Shown here piece by piece: positions 41,248 through 49,179 of a DNA stretch of 64,000 nt. The first letter of the stretch is position 1. Each line of letters opens with the position of its first letter. Below the pieces are notes generated by a model. That model did no database searches and had not been told where the DNA came from. It was given only the letters and a program-made list of their open reading frames with translations. The position numbers were made by a program, and so were the translations under genes. Origin of the DNA: Kitasatospora sp. MAP5-34 (GTDB lineage: Bacteria > Actinomycetota > Actinomycetes > Streptomycetales > Streptomycetaceae); assembly GCF_029894335.1 (NCBI RefSeq), contig NZ_JARXZC010000023.1:52883-116882 (forward strand), written 5' to 3'.

Positions 41248-41835
41248 ATGAGTGCCAGCACCCCCGAGACCGTCTGGGCCCGGCGGGTGACCGACGGTGT
41301 CGAGCCGAAGAACGTCATCATCGCGGTGCTGCCGGTGCTCGGCACCCTCCGCTACGGCCTGACGGGCCTGGGCTGGGGACTGTTCGCCGTGATCTTCGCG
41401 GCGATCCTGCCGACCTGGTTCATCAAGCGCGGTATGCGGCAGGGACACTGGGAGGACCGGCACGTCGGGCAGCGGCAACGACGGCTGGTGGTGATCCCGT
41501 TCATCATGCTGTCGGTGCTGGCCAGCCTCGGCGTGATGCTCTGGGCCGGCGCGCCGGCCGACATGACGGCGATGGTGGTGGCGATGTTCGCCGCGCTGGT
41601 CCCGATCATGGTGATCACGGTCTGGTGGAAGGTCTCCGTGCACACGGCCGTGGCCAGCGGCGCCGTCGCGTGCCTGGCCATCGCGCTCGGACCGTGGTGG
41701 CTGCTGACGTACCCGCTGGTGGCGGCGATCGCGTGGTCCCGCGTGGTACTGCGGGACCACACGCTCGCCCAGACCGTCGTGGGCGCGGTGGTCGGAGCGG
41801 TCTCCGCCGGGCTCGCCTTCTGGGCCAGCCGCTAG
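41248..41835 (+). CDS. Membrane protein with degenerate PAP2-like C-terminus
   Basis: A 195-residue integral membrane protein with about six hydrophobic helices. The arrangement VSVHTAVASGAV ... WSRVVLRDHTLAQTVVGAVVGA resembles motifs 2 and 3 of PAP2 lipid phosphatases (PSGH and SRxxxxxHxxxD). The first His and the Ser-Arg...His are kept, but the final Asp is Gln and no KxxxxxxRP motif 1 is visible. It may be a divergent lipid phosphatase or a related protein that has lost catalysis. It is convergent with the acyl-CoA dehydrogenase gene (10 nt between stops). Confidence 0.75.
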   Translation: MSASTPETVWARRVTDGVEPKNVIIAVLPVLGTLRYGLTGLGWGLFAVIFAAILPTWFIKRGMRQGHWEDRHVGQRQRRLVVIPFIMLSVLASLGVMLWAGAPADMTAMVVAMFAALVPIMVITVWWKVSVHTAVASGAVACLAIALGPWWLLTYPLVAAIAWSRVVLRDHTLAQTVVGAVVGAVSAGLAFWASR

Positions 41836-41845
41836 GCCCGGTCTT

Positions 41846-43066
41846 CTAGCGGATCGGCAGGCCCGAGATGGTCCGGGCGATGACCAGCCGCTGGATCTCG
41901 CTGGTCCCCTCGAAGATGGAGTAGATCGCGCTGTCCCGGTGCATCCGCTCCACCGGGTACTCCCGGGTGAAACCGTTGCCGCCGAGGATCTGCATCGCCT
42001 GCGCCGTCACCCACTTCGCCGTCTCGCCCGCGTAGAGCTTGGACATCGAGCCCTCGGCCGAGGTGAACGGCTGGTTGTTGGCGGCCATCCAGGAGGCCCG
42101 CCAGACCAGCAGCCGGGAGGCGTCGATCCGGGTCTTCATGTCCGCCAGAGTGAAGGCGACGCCCTGGTTGTCGATGATCGGCCGGCCGAACTGCACCCGG
42201 GTCTTGGCGTAGTCGAGCGCGACCTCGTACGCCGCCCGGGCGATGCCGATCGCCTGCGCGCCGACGGCCGGGCGGGATGCCTCGAAGGTGGCCATCGCGG
42301 CGTTCTTGCCCGAGCCCTTACGCGTTCCCTCGCGCGCCCGGGCCAGCCGCTCGTCCAGCTTCTCCTTGCCTCCGAGCAGGCAGCTCCCGGGCACCCGGAC
42401 GCTGTCGAGGACGACCTCGGCGGTGTGCGAGGCGCGGATGCCGTGCTTCTTGAACTTCTGACCCTGCGACAGGCCCGGCGTGCCGGGCGGCACCACGAAC
42501 GAGGCCTGGCCGCGCGCGCCGAGCGCCGGGTCGACCGTCGCCACCACCACGTGGACGGCGGCGATGCCGCCGTTGGTCGCCCAGGTCTTGGTGCCGTTGA
42601 TCACCCACTCGTCCTTGGCCTCGTCGTAGACCGCGCGGGTGCGCAGCGCGGACACGTCCGAGCCGGCGTCGGGCTCGGAGGAGCAGAACGCGGCGACCTT
42701 GACGTCCTCCGGGGTGCCGAACATCTGCGGCGCCCAGGTACCGATCTGCTCGTCGGTGCCGTTGGCGAGCACCGCGACGGCGGCCAGCGTGGTGCCGACG
42801 ATGGCGAGCCCGAGACCCGCGTCGCCCCAGAACAGTTCCTCCATCGCGATCGGGATGCCGACGCCCGAGGGGTCGAAGTACTGCTGGGCGTAGAAGTCCA
42901 GCGAGTAGATCCCGATCTTCGCCGCCTCCTGGATGATCGGCCAGGGGGTCTCCTCGCGCTCGTCCCACTCGGCGGCGGCGGGCCGCATCACGTCGGCGGC
43001 GAAGCCGTGCAGCCAGTCGCGTACGGCGAGCTGGTCCGCGCCGGGGTCAAGGGAGAAGGTGCTCAT
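41846..43066 (-). CDS. Acyl-CoA dehydrogenase
   Basis: A 406-residue FAD enzyme that introduces a trans-2 double bond into acyl-CoA. All three domains are present: N-terminal helices, a middle beta domain with AAFCSSEPDAGSDVSALRTRA, and the C-terminal domain with VQFGRPIIDNQGVAFTLADM, MQILGGNGFTREYPVERMHRD and the catalytic-base region YSIFEGTSEIQRLVIARTI. The ATG at 43066 has GGAGG 8 nt upstream. Divergent from a TetR regulator, with a clear palindrome (GTTACC-N3-GGTAAC) between them, it is probably under that regulator. Chain-length preference is not predictable from the sequence alone. Confidence 0.92.
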   Translation of the reverse strand: MSTFSLDPGADQLAVRDWLHGFAADVMRPAAAEWDEREETPWPIIQEAAKIGIYSLDFYAQQYFDPSGVGIPIAMEELFWGDAGLGLAIVGTTLAAVAVLANGTDEQIGTWAPQMFGTPEDVKVAAFCSSEPDAGSDVSALRTRAVYDEAKDEWVINGTKTWATNGGIAAVHVVVATVDPALGARGQASFVVPPGTPGLSQGQKFKKHGIRASHTAEVVLDSVRVPGSCLLGGKEKLDERLARAREGTRKGSGKNAAMATFEASRPAVGAQAIGIARAAYEVALDYAKTRVQFGRPIIDNQGVAFTLADMKTRIDASRLLVWRASWMAANNQPFTSAEGSMSKLYAGETAKWVTAQAMQILGGNGFTREYPVERMHRDSAIYSIFEGTSEIQRLVIARTISGLPIR

Positions 43067-43123
43067 GCTGCGTGCCTCCGGTCGAGGGGCGCGGCCAGGG
43101 ACAACTGCCCACGCCACAGGGGT

Positions 43124-43138
43124 GTTACCTCGGGTAAC
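43124..43138. promoter_or_regulatory. Palindromic operator between acyl-CoA dehydrogenase and TetR genes
   Basis: GTTACCTCGGGTAAC is a perfect 6-bp inverted repeat with a 3-bp centre. A further GGTAAC half-site follows at 43162-43167, just upstream of the TetR gene. This fits a fatty-acid-responsive TetR operator controlling both divergent genes. Confidence 0.7.
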
Positions 43139-43212
43139 ATCGGCAGGAGTCTGCTACTGATTGGTAACGCATGTCAACGCCCGACCGACATCCCGCAGCG
43201 AGGAGCACCACC

Positions 43213-43878
43213 GTGTCCGGCCCCGCCACCCCAGCCGTCGGCGAGCTCCGCCGCGAGCAGCTGCTGAACGCCGCCGACCGGGTCGTCCAGCGCGAGGGGC
43301 CCGGCGCGAGCATGAATGCGATCGCCGCCGAGGCAGGCATCACCAAGCCCATCCTGTACCGGCACTTCGGCGACCGGAACGGCCTGATCCGCGCCCTGAC
43401 GGAACGCCACACGGCCGGCCTGCTGACCGCTGTACGGGCCGCGCTCGCCGAACCCCTGGAGCGGCGCGACCTGGTCGAGCGGGTACTCGACACCTACCTC
43501 GCCGGGATCGAGGCCCGCCCGCAGGTCTACCGGCTGCTGACCCACCCGGAGGCGGGCGACCCGACGGGGGCCGGGAACGCCCTCGCCCCCGCGCTGCGGC
43601 AGATCGCCGAGGAGATCACCAAGGCCGTGCAGGCCCAAGTGGACCTGGGCGCCGACAGCCCGCTGATCTCCGAGACCTGGGGCCGGGCGATCACCGGCAT
43701 GGTGCTGGCGGCCGGCGACTGGTGGCTCGACCAGCGCCCCTGCTCGCGCGCCCGGATGGTGCAGGCGCTGGCGGACCTGCTCTGGGGCCGGCTGGCGGCA
43801 GCGGCCGAACTGCCACTGGCGATCACGCCACCGTCGGCGGCCGAACATGAGCCTGACTCGCCTCTTGTGCAGGACTAG
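43213..43878 (+). CDS. TetR-family regulator divergent from acyl-CoA dehydrogenase
   Basis: A 221-residue regulator with a canonical HTH (about 8-55: RREQLLNAADRVVQREGPGASMNAIAAEAGITKPILYRHFGDRNGLI) and an all-helical ligand domain that includes GRAITGMVLAAGDWWLDQRP, typical of TetR_C_11/FadR-type actinobacterial regulators that respond to acyl-CoA. The GTG at 43213 has GCGAGGAG 7 nt upstream; the ATG at 43171 would give 235 residues but lies 4 nt behind an operator half-site and has no ribosome binding site. Control of the divergent dehydrogenase gene is inferred from arrangement and operator. Confidence 0.88.
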   Translation: MSGPATPAVGELRREQLLNAADRVVQREGPGASMNAIAAEAGITKPILYRHFGDRNGLIRALTERHTAGLLTAVRAALAEPLERRDLVERVLDTYLAGIEARPQVYRLLTHPEAGDPTGAGNALAPALRQIAEEITKAVQAQVDLGADSPLISETWGRAITGMVLAAGDWWLDQRPCSRARMVQALADLLWGRLAAAAELPLAITPPSAAEHEPDSPLVQD

Positions 43879-43932
43879 ACCGTACGGCAGGATCGGCGCT
43901 CACCACACCCAGCCACCCATCCGAGGTGCACC

Positions 43933-45387
43933 GTGCGTGTCCACCGAACCGCCGTCGCCCTGCTCCTGGCCACCGCCACCCTGCTGAGCGGCGCCGCCGC
44001 CACCCCGGCCGGGGCGGCGAGCCGGCAGTCCGCCTTCCCGGCCGGCAGCACGACCACGGCGGACGGCCGTACCGTCTTCACCGACTCCCATGGCCGGACA
44101 CTGCAACTGCGCGGCTTCAACATCGACAAGTACGACGAGACCACCGAGGCGGACGTCAGCTCGATCGCCGCGCACGGTTTCACGCTCGTCCGGGTGGCGA
44201 TCTCCTGGGCCCGCCTGGAACCCGCCCGCGACCACTACGACCAGGGCGAACTCGCCAAGTTGCAGCGGGTGATGAGCTGGGCCGACCGGTACGGTCTGCT
44301 CGCCGTGGTCGACTTCCACCAGGACGTGTACGGGCCGAAGTACGGCGGCGGCGACCGGGGCATACCCGAGTGGGCCACCCGGGACGACGGCCTCCCGTTC
44401 GTCCCCGACCCGAACGACTGGTTCGCCGGGTACTTCCAGCCCGCCGTGCAGGCCGCCTTCCGGCACCTCTACGACGACCCGGATCTGCGCCGGTGGCAGG
44501 CGGACTTCTACACCCGGATCGCCCGCGAACTGCGCGGCCACCGCTCCCTGTTGGGGTACGACCTGTTCAACGAGCCGTCCGGACCGATCGACGGCGACCC
44601 GTCCGACCCCGCCGTCCTGGTCGCCGCCTCCGCCGAGCTGGAACAGGGCCGACTGCCCGCGATGTACCGGCGGCTGATCACGGCGATGCGCCAAGTGGAC
44701 GGCCACTCCTGGCTGTTCGTTGAACCCACCGTGCTGGTCGGCCAGGGCGCGCCGACCCAACTGCCCGCCTTCGCCGACCCCCGGCCCGGCACCGCCCGGC
44801 TCGGCTACGCGCCACACTTCTACGACACGGCGGTCGAGGCCGGCCAGGACTGGAACCCGGCCGACGGCTTCATCGAGAACTACACCGCCGCCATCACCGC
44901 CTACCCGCAGGCCGGCCACCTGCCCGTCCTGGTCGGCGAGTGGGGCCCGCCGAACTCCCGCACACCGGGCAACACCGAGCTGGTGCGGCGTCAGGTCGCG
45001 GCGATGTCGGGCTTCGCCGCCGGATGGACGATGTGGTATTGGTGCCAAGGGAGCGGCGGCTACTGCGGGTTGGGCCCGGACGGCCGCCCGGCCCCCGGCG
45101 ACCAGCCCGCGTTCGCCCCCTACGCCGCCGCCCTCGCGGGCAGCCCGGTCGCCGAGTCCTACCAGGACGGCACCTACTCGCTGACCTTCACGGCAGGCCA
45201 CGGCTGGACGGACCTGGTCGTCCCCGGCACCGCGTACCCGAACGGCGCGAAAGTGAGCGTAAGCGGCACCCGATCCGCCGTGATCGAGATCGACCAACCC
45301 CACGGCGACCACGCCGGAACGGCGCGTGTCCTGCTACCAACTGCCCACCCAGGCCAACGAATCACCCTCACCCTGTACCCCAGATGA
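43933..45387 (+). CDS. Secreted GH5 glycosidase, endoglycoceramidase-like
   Basis: A 484-residue secreted enzyme. The signal peptide (1 to about 28, ending PAGAA) is followed by a GH5 barrel: LRGFNIDKYDETTEADVSSIAAHGFTLVRVAISWARLEP, VDFHQDVYGPKYGGGDRGIPEWA, acid/base Glu in GYDLFNEPSG and nucleophile Glu in LVGEWGPP. The DFHQDVYG segment and overall layout match the endoglycoceramidase branch of GH5 rather than true cellulases. A C-terminal beta-sandwich domain (about 395-484) is typical of this branch. Substrates are probably glycosides with a lipid or other aglycone. A convergent TrmB/LuxR-type regulator lies behind it, with a stem-loop element between. Confidence 0.88.
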   Translation: MRVHRTAVALLLATATLLSGAAATPAGAASRQSAFPAGSTTTADGRTVFTDSHGRTLQLRGFNIDKYDETTEADVSSIAAHGFTLVRVAISWARLEPARDHYDQGELAKLQRVMSWADRYGLLAVVDFHQDVYGPKYGGGDRGIPEWATRDDGLPFVPDPNDWFAGYFQPAVQAAFRHLYDDPDLRRWQADFYTRIARELRGHRSLLGYDLFNEPSGPIDGDPSDPAVLVAASAELEQGRLPAMYRRLITAMRQVDGHSWLFVEPTVLVGQGAPTQLPAFADPRPGTARLGYAPHFYDTAVEAGQDWNPADGFIENYTAAITAYPQAGHLPVLVGEWGPPNSRTPGNTELVRRQVAAMSGFAAGWTMWYWCQGSGGYCGLGPDGRPAPGDQPAFAPYAAALAGSPVAESYQDGTYSLTFTAGHGWTDLVVPGTAYPNGAKVSVSGTRSAVIEIDQPHGDHAGTARVLLPTAHPGQRITLTLYPR

Positions 45388-45390
45388 CGC

Positions 45391-45484
45391 CAGGGGCGCG
45401 AGGCTCTGCTTAATGAACTGCGTGCGCGAAACCGGAAGGCGACAACCCGCACCCTTCCGCCTCGCTCAGCTCCCCGTGCCCCTT
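45391..45484. repeat. Dispersed stem-loop element, copy A
   Basis: It begins CAGGGGCGCGAGGCTCTG and ends CCCCGTGCCCCTT; the ends pair to form a long GC stem. The inner part ATGAACTGCGTGCGCGAAAC is identical to copy B (46931-47019). It lies exactly between two convergent genes, so it probably acts as a terminator for both. Confidence 0.8.
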
Positions 45485-45491
45485 CAGGGGG

Positions 45492-46454
45492 CTAGAGCAG
45501 ATCCGCCCGCGCAGCCTGAATCCCCGCCTGGAAGCGCGTCCGCGCGCCGAAGCGGTCCATCAGTTCACGGACCCAGCGCTGCACGGTCCGTGGTGAGACC
45601 CCCATCTGGCGGGCGATGCTCTCGTCCGTCAGCCCGGCCGCGAGCAGGGTCAGCAGCTGCCGGTGCCGGTCCTCCGGAGCCGCGCCGGAGTCCGCCGGGG
45701 GCATCCGCATGGCGTGCGACCAGTAGAGCTCGAACAGTCCGAGCAGGGCGTCCAGCAGCGAGGAGGGGCGGACCAGCAGCACGCTCTGCAACTCGCTGCC
45801 GGCGCTGACCGGGAGCAGCGCCCACCGGTCGTCCACCAGGGCCAGTTTGAGCGGCAGCTCGGGGAGTACCCGGGCCTGCTCCCCCGCCTGGACGAAGGCC
45901 CGGATCTCGGCCAGCCGCTCGGGCTCGCGCAGCACCCGGCTCTCGTACACCACCCGCATGGCCACCCCCCGTCCCAGCACGCCGAGTTCGGTCGTCGGGT
46001 CGGTGCGGCGGACGTACGGCTGGCGGTCCAGTATCCGCAACTGGTCCCGGACGCCGAGCTGGAGGCTGCGCCAGAGCTCCGCGATCGAGTCCCGGCCGGT
46101 GATCACCTCCACCAGTTCGCCCGCCTCGGAGCCCGGACGGCTGCGCCGGTACGTGCGCACCAGCTCGTTGATCCGGCCGCGCGCTCGGCGCAGCTCCACC
46201 TCGCGCCGCAGCAGCAGTTCCTCCAACGCCACGTCCGGCGGTACGGCGCTCCACAGGGCGGGCAGTGCCGCCGGGAGTTCGACCAGGCCGTTGCCGGCCA
46301 GCGACTCCAGGGCGATCACGACCTGGGCCGTCGTCAGCCCGAGTTGGGCACCGAGCCGCTGGACGGTGTCTCCCGAGGTGCTGAGCAGATGGAGGTAGAC
46401 CTCCTCCTCCGTGCTGCCCAGGCCCAGCCCCGCGAACCTGCCTGTACCCGGCAC
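45492..46454 (-). CDS. TrmB-like / LuxR-type HTH regulator
   Basis: A 320-residue cytoplasmic regulator with two DNA-binding regions. The N-terminal TrmB-type winged helix (about 8-75) reads GSTEEEVYLHLLSTSGDTVQRLGAQLGLTTAQVVIALESLAGNGLVE. A helical linker with LLLRREVELRRARGRINELVRTYRR follows, then a middle sensor-like domain. The C-terminal LuxR-type HTH (about 260-320) reads RQLLTLLAAGLTDESIARQMGVSPRTVQRWVRELMDRFGARTRFQAG. This is a Streptomyces-typical architecture, often beside secondary-metabolite or secreted-enzyme genes. Of the in-frame GTGs, 46454 has the best-placed GGAGG (8 nt); 46460 is the alternative. No cognate kinase is present. Confidence 0.85.
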   Translation of the reverse strand: MPGTGRFAGLGLGSTEEEVYLHLLSTSGDTVQRLGAQLGLTTAQVVIALESLAGNGLVELPAALPALWSAVPPDVALEELLLRREVELRRARGRINELVRTYRRSRPGSEAGELVEVITGRDSIAELWRSLQLGVRDQLRILDRQPYVRRTDPTTELGVLGRGVAMRVVYESRVLREPERLAEIRAFVQAGEQARVLPELPLKLALVDDRWALLPVSAGSELQSVLLVRPSSLLDALLGLFELYWSHAMRMPPADSGAAPEDRHRQLLTLLAAGLTDESIARQMGVSPRTVQRWVRELMDRFGARTRFQAGIQAARADLL

Positions 46455-46545
46455 CGGCACCCCCTCCGTCCCCCCGATGAGACCAGCCCGACGAAACCAG
46501 ACTGTGCGCCAACGTTCGCCGGAAATCAAGACCTTGATCACATGA

Positions 46546-46896
46546 GACGAGATGTACCCGGCCCCGCCGGTGTACTTCAGCAACGCCGTGGACGCGGGCG
46601 ACAACTTCACCGCCTCGGTCGTCTACAACGGCGGCACCACCTACACCCTGAAGCTCGCCGACACCACCAAGGGCTGGACCAAGAACCTCAAGAAGTCGCT
46701 CCGTGCGCAGAACGTCAGCGCGGAGGCCGTCATCGAGTCCCCGACCCAGAGCTACCCGTCGTTCAACAGCCTCGACTTCTCCAACATCGTGGTGAACGGG
46801 AGCGTCTTCGACAGCTACAACCCGCAGCCCATCGACAGCGGCCAGTACACCGAGACCAGCCTGCGCAACGGCGCCTTCTCGATCGTCCCGGCCTGA
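46546..46896 (+). pseudogene. C-terminal remnant of a G1 (glutamic) peptidase
   Basis: About 116 codons reading DEMYPAPPVYF ... GWTKNLKKSLRAQNVSAEAVIESPTQSYPSFNSLDFSNIVVNG. These correspond to the second half of actinobacterial G1/eqolisin-family endopeptidases, including the region with the catalytic Glu (AE-x-VIE). The first half, with the catalytic Gln and the signal peptide, is missing. An in-frame TGA (46543-46545) directly precedes the homologous stretch, and what lies upstream is the leader of the regulator on the other strand. The ATG at 46552 could start a short ORF but has no ribosome binding site and would be intracellular. I read it as a 5'-deleted remnant. Confidence 0.8.
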
Positions 46897-46930
46897 CGGC
46901 TCCGCCCTTGGACAACTGGCCAGCGACAGA

Positions 46931-47019
46931 CAGGGGCGCGGGGCTCTGATGAACTGCGTGCGCGAAACCGGGAGGCAACGACCCGCAGCCTCCCGATCAC
47001 GCGCACCCCCGCGCCCCTG
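46931..47019. repeat. Dispersed stem-loop element, copy B
   Basis: Ends CAGGGGCGCGGGG (46931-46943) and CCCCGCGCCCCTG (47007-47019) pair perfectly over 13 bp. The interior shares ATGAACTGCGTGCGCGAAACCGG-type sequence with copy A. It again lies at a convergent junction (protease remnant / M3 peptidase). Confidence 0.85.
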
Positions 47020-47036
47020 TTCCGGCTGGCGCTTAC

Positions 47037-49061
47037 CTACTGCAGCCCGCGCCGAGCGAGCAGCGGCGCGATCTCCGGGTCTCGGCCGACCACCGCGCGG
47101 AAGCAGTCGAGTGCGTCCACGCTGCCACCCCGGGAGAGCAGTTCGGCGCGGAAGACGCCGCCGCTCTCGCGGACCGTGCGGCCGTTGGTCCGGAACCACT
47201 CGACGGTGTCGGCGTCCAGCACCTCGGACCAGATGTAGGCGTAGTACCCGGCGCTGTAGTCGTTCGCGAAGATGTGGTTGAAGTACGTGGTGCGGTAGCG
47301 CGGCGGGATGGCGGGGACGGCCAGCCCGGCCGCCGCCAGCGCCGCAGCCTCGAACTCCTGGGCGTCGGCGATCTGCCGGCCGGCCGGCACGGTGTGCCAG
47401 GCCCAGTCGAGCAGCGCTGCGGCCAGGTACTCGACCGTCCGGAAGCCCTCGCCGAAGGTCTGGGCGGCGGCCATCTTCTCGACCAGGTCGGCGGGCAGCG
47501 GCTCACCGGTCACGTGGTGCTTCGCGTAGTTGGCGAGGACCTCGGGCCAGGTCATCCACATCTCGTTGACCTGGGACGGGAACTCGACGAAGTCCCGGGG
47601 GACTTCGGTGCCCGAGAAGAACGGGTGGCGGACGTCCGAGAAGAGCCCGTGCAGGGCGTGCCCGAACTCGTGGAACAGCGTCCGCACCTCGTCCCAGGTC
47701 AGCAGCACGGGCTCGCCGGCCGGCGGCTTGGCGATGTTGAGGTTGTTGACCACCACCGGCTGCCGGCCCAACAGCCCGGACTGCTGGACCAGTTCGTTCA
47801 TCCACGCCCCGCCGATCTTGGAGTCGCGGGCGTGGAAGTCACCGAGGAAGAGCCCGAGCGCGGTGCCGTCCGCCTCGAACACCTCGAAGACCCGGGCGTC
47901 GGGGTGGTAGCCGATCAGGTCGAGCCGCTCGGTGAAGGTCAGCCCGTAGGCCAGCCCGGCGGCGAAGAACACACCGTCGTGCAGCACCCGCTCCAGCTCG
48001 AAGTACGGGCGCAGCACCGCCGCGTCCAGGTCGTAGGCGGTCTGCCGGACCCGCTCGGAGTAGTACGCCCAGTCGTGCGCGGCGAGTTCGGCGATGCCGT
48101 CCGCCGACGCGGCCTCGGCGAGCCGGGCAGCCTCGCGCTCCGCGTTCGTGACAGCGGCGGGGACCAGGCGGGCCAGCATGGCGTCCACGGCCTCGACGGT
48201 ACCGGCGGTCTCGTCGGCGACCACGTACGCGGCGTGGTTCGGGTAGCCGAACAGGGCGGCCCGCTCGGCGCGCAGCCCGGCCAGCCGGATCGCCAGCGGG
48301 CCGTTGGTCTCGACCGCGCGCTCCAGCGAGGCCTCCAGCAGCCGGGCACGCAGGTCGCGGTCGGTGAGCCGGCTCAGCTCGCACTGGTTGGAGATGTTCT
48401 TCAGGCTCAGGACGTACTTGCCCTGGTGGCCGAGCGCCCGGCCGTTCTCCGCAGCGGCGGCGATGGTGTCGGCGGACAGCCCGTCGAGCTGCTCGGCGCT
48501 GTCCAGCACGAGGGCGCTGGCCCGGGTGGCGGCGAGCACGTTCTGCTGGAAGGCCGTGGCGTCCGAGGCGAGCTGGGCGTTGATCTCGCGCAGGCGCTGC
48601 TGGTCCGCCGCCGAGAGCCGGGCACCCGCCCGGACGAACCGGAGGTGGTGCCGCTCCAGCAGCCGCAGGTCCTCCGGGTCCAGCCCGAGCGTGTCGCGCG
48701 CCTCGTACAGGGCGCTGATCCGGGCGAAGAGCCCGGCGTCGAGGTGGATCGCGTCGGTGTGCGCGGCGAGCCGGGGGCTGAGCTCCGCGCCCAGCTCCTG
48801 GACGGCCGGGCTGGTGTGGGAGGCGTTCTGGTTGTCGAAGGCCAGCCAGACGCGGCGCAGCAGCGCGCCCGACCGCTCCAGGGCGACCAGGGTGTTGTCG
48901 AAGGTCGGCGCCTGCGGGTCCGCCACGATGGCGGCGATCTCGGCGAGTTGGTCGGTCATGCCGCGCTCGAAGGCGGGCAGGTAGTGCTCCTCCCGGATCT
49001 CGGCGAACGGCGGCAGTTCGTAGGCGAGGGTGCTGGGCGCGAAGAATGGGTTGTGACTCAC
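47037..49061 (-). CDS. M3-family metallopeptidase (oligopeptidase/Dcp type)
   Basis: A 674-residue cytoplasmic zinc peptidase. The catalytic motif is LFHEFGHALHGLFS (HExxH), followed about 25 residues later by the third ligand in DFVEFPSQVNEMWM. The upstream block GLFLGDFHARDSKIGGAWMNELVQQ and the C-terminal YYAYIWSEVLDADTVEWF are characteristic of peptidyl-dipeptidase Dcp and oligopeptidase A. No signal peptide is present. It should cut short peptides in the cytoplasm. The start is GTG at 49061; GGGAGA is close to the start codon, so leader spacing is not ideal. It is divergent from the polymerase-like gene. Confidence 0.92.
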   Translation of the reverse strand: MSHNPFFAPSTLAYELPPFAEIREEHYLPAFERGMTDQLAEIAAIVADPQAPTFDNTLVALERSGALLRRVWLAFDNQNASHTSPAVQELGAELSPRLAAHTDAIHLDAGLFARISALYEARDTLGLDPEDLRLLERHHLRFVRAGARLSAADQQRLREINAQLASDATAFQQNVLAATRASALVLDSAEQLDGLSADTIAAAAENGRALGHQGKYVLSLKNISNQCELSRLTDRDLRARLLEASLERAVETNGPLAIRLAGLRAERAALFGYPNHAAYVVADETAGTVEAVDAMLARLVPAAVTNAEREAARLAEAASADGIAELAAHDWAYYSERVRQTAYDLDAAVLRPYFELERVLHDGVFFAAGLAYGLTFTERLDLIGYHPDARVFEVFEADGTALGLFLGDFHARDSKIGGAWMNELVQQSGLLGRQPVVVNNLNIAKPPAGEPVLLTWDEVRTLFHEFGHALHGLFSDVRHPFFSGTEVPRDFVEFPSQVNEMWMTWPEVLANYAKHHVTGEPLPADLVEKMAAAQTFGEGFRTVEYLAAALLDWAWHTVPAGRQIADAQEFEAAALAAAGLAVPAIPPRYRTTYFNHIFANDYSAGYYAYIWSEVLDADTVEWFRTNGRTVRESGGVFRAELLSRGGSVDALDCFRAVVGRDPEIAPLLARRGLQ

Positions 49062-49179
49062 TCTCCCGACCCTATTGGGTGCCGGTGGGGCCCTGCCATG
49101 GCCCTGTCGTGCCAGGCATTGTCGGTACCGACCGCTACGGTCGGGACGGACGAACTCACGTCCGAGAGGAGAACCGCCC

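Noticed and set aside
43171..43173. ATG as start of the second TetR regulator
   Set aside because: It is 4 nt from an operator half-site and lacks a ribosome binding site; the GTG at 43213 has GCGAGGAG at good spacing.
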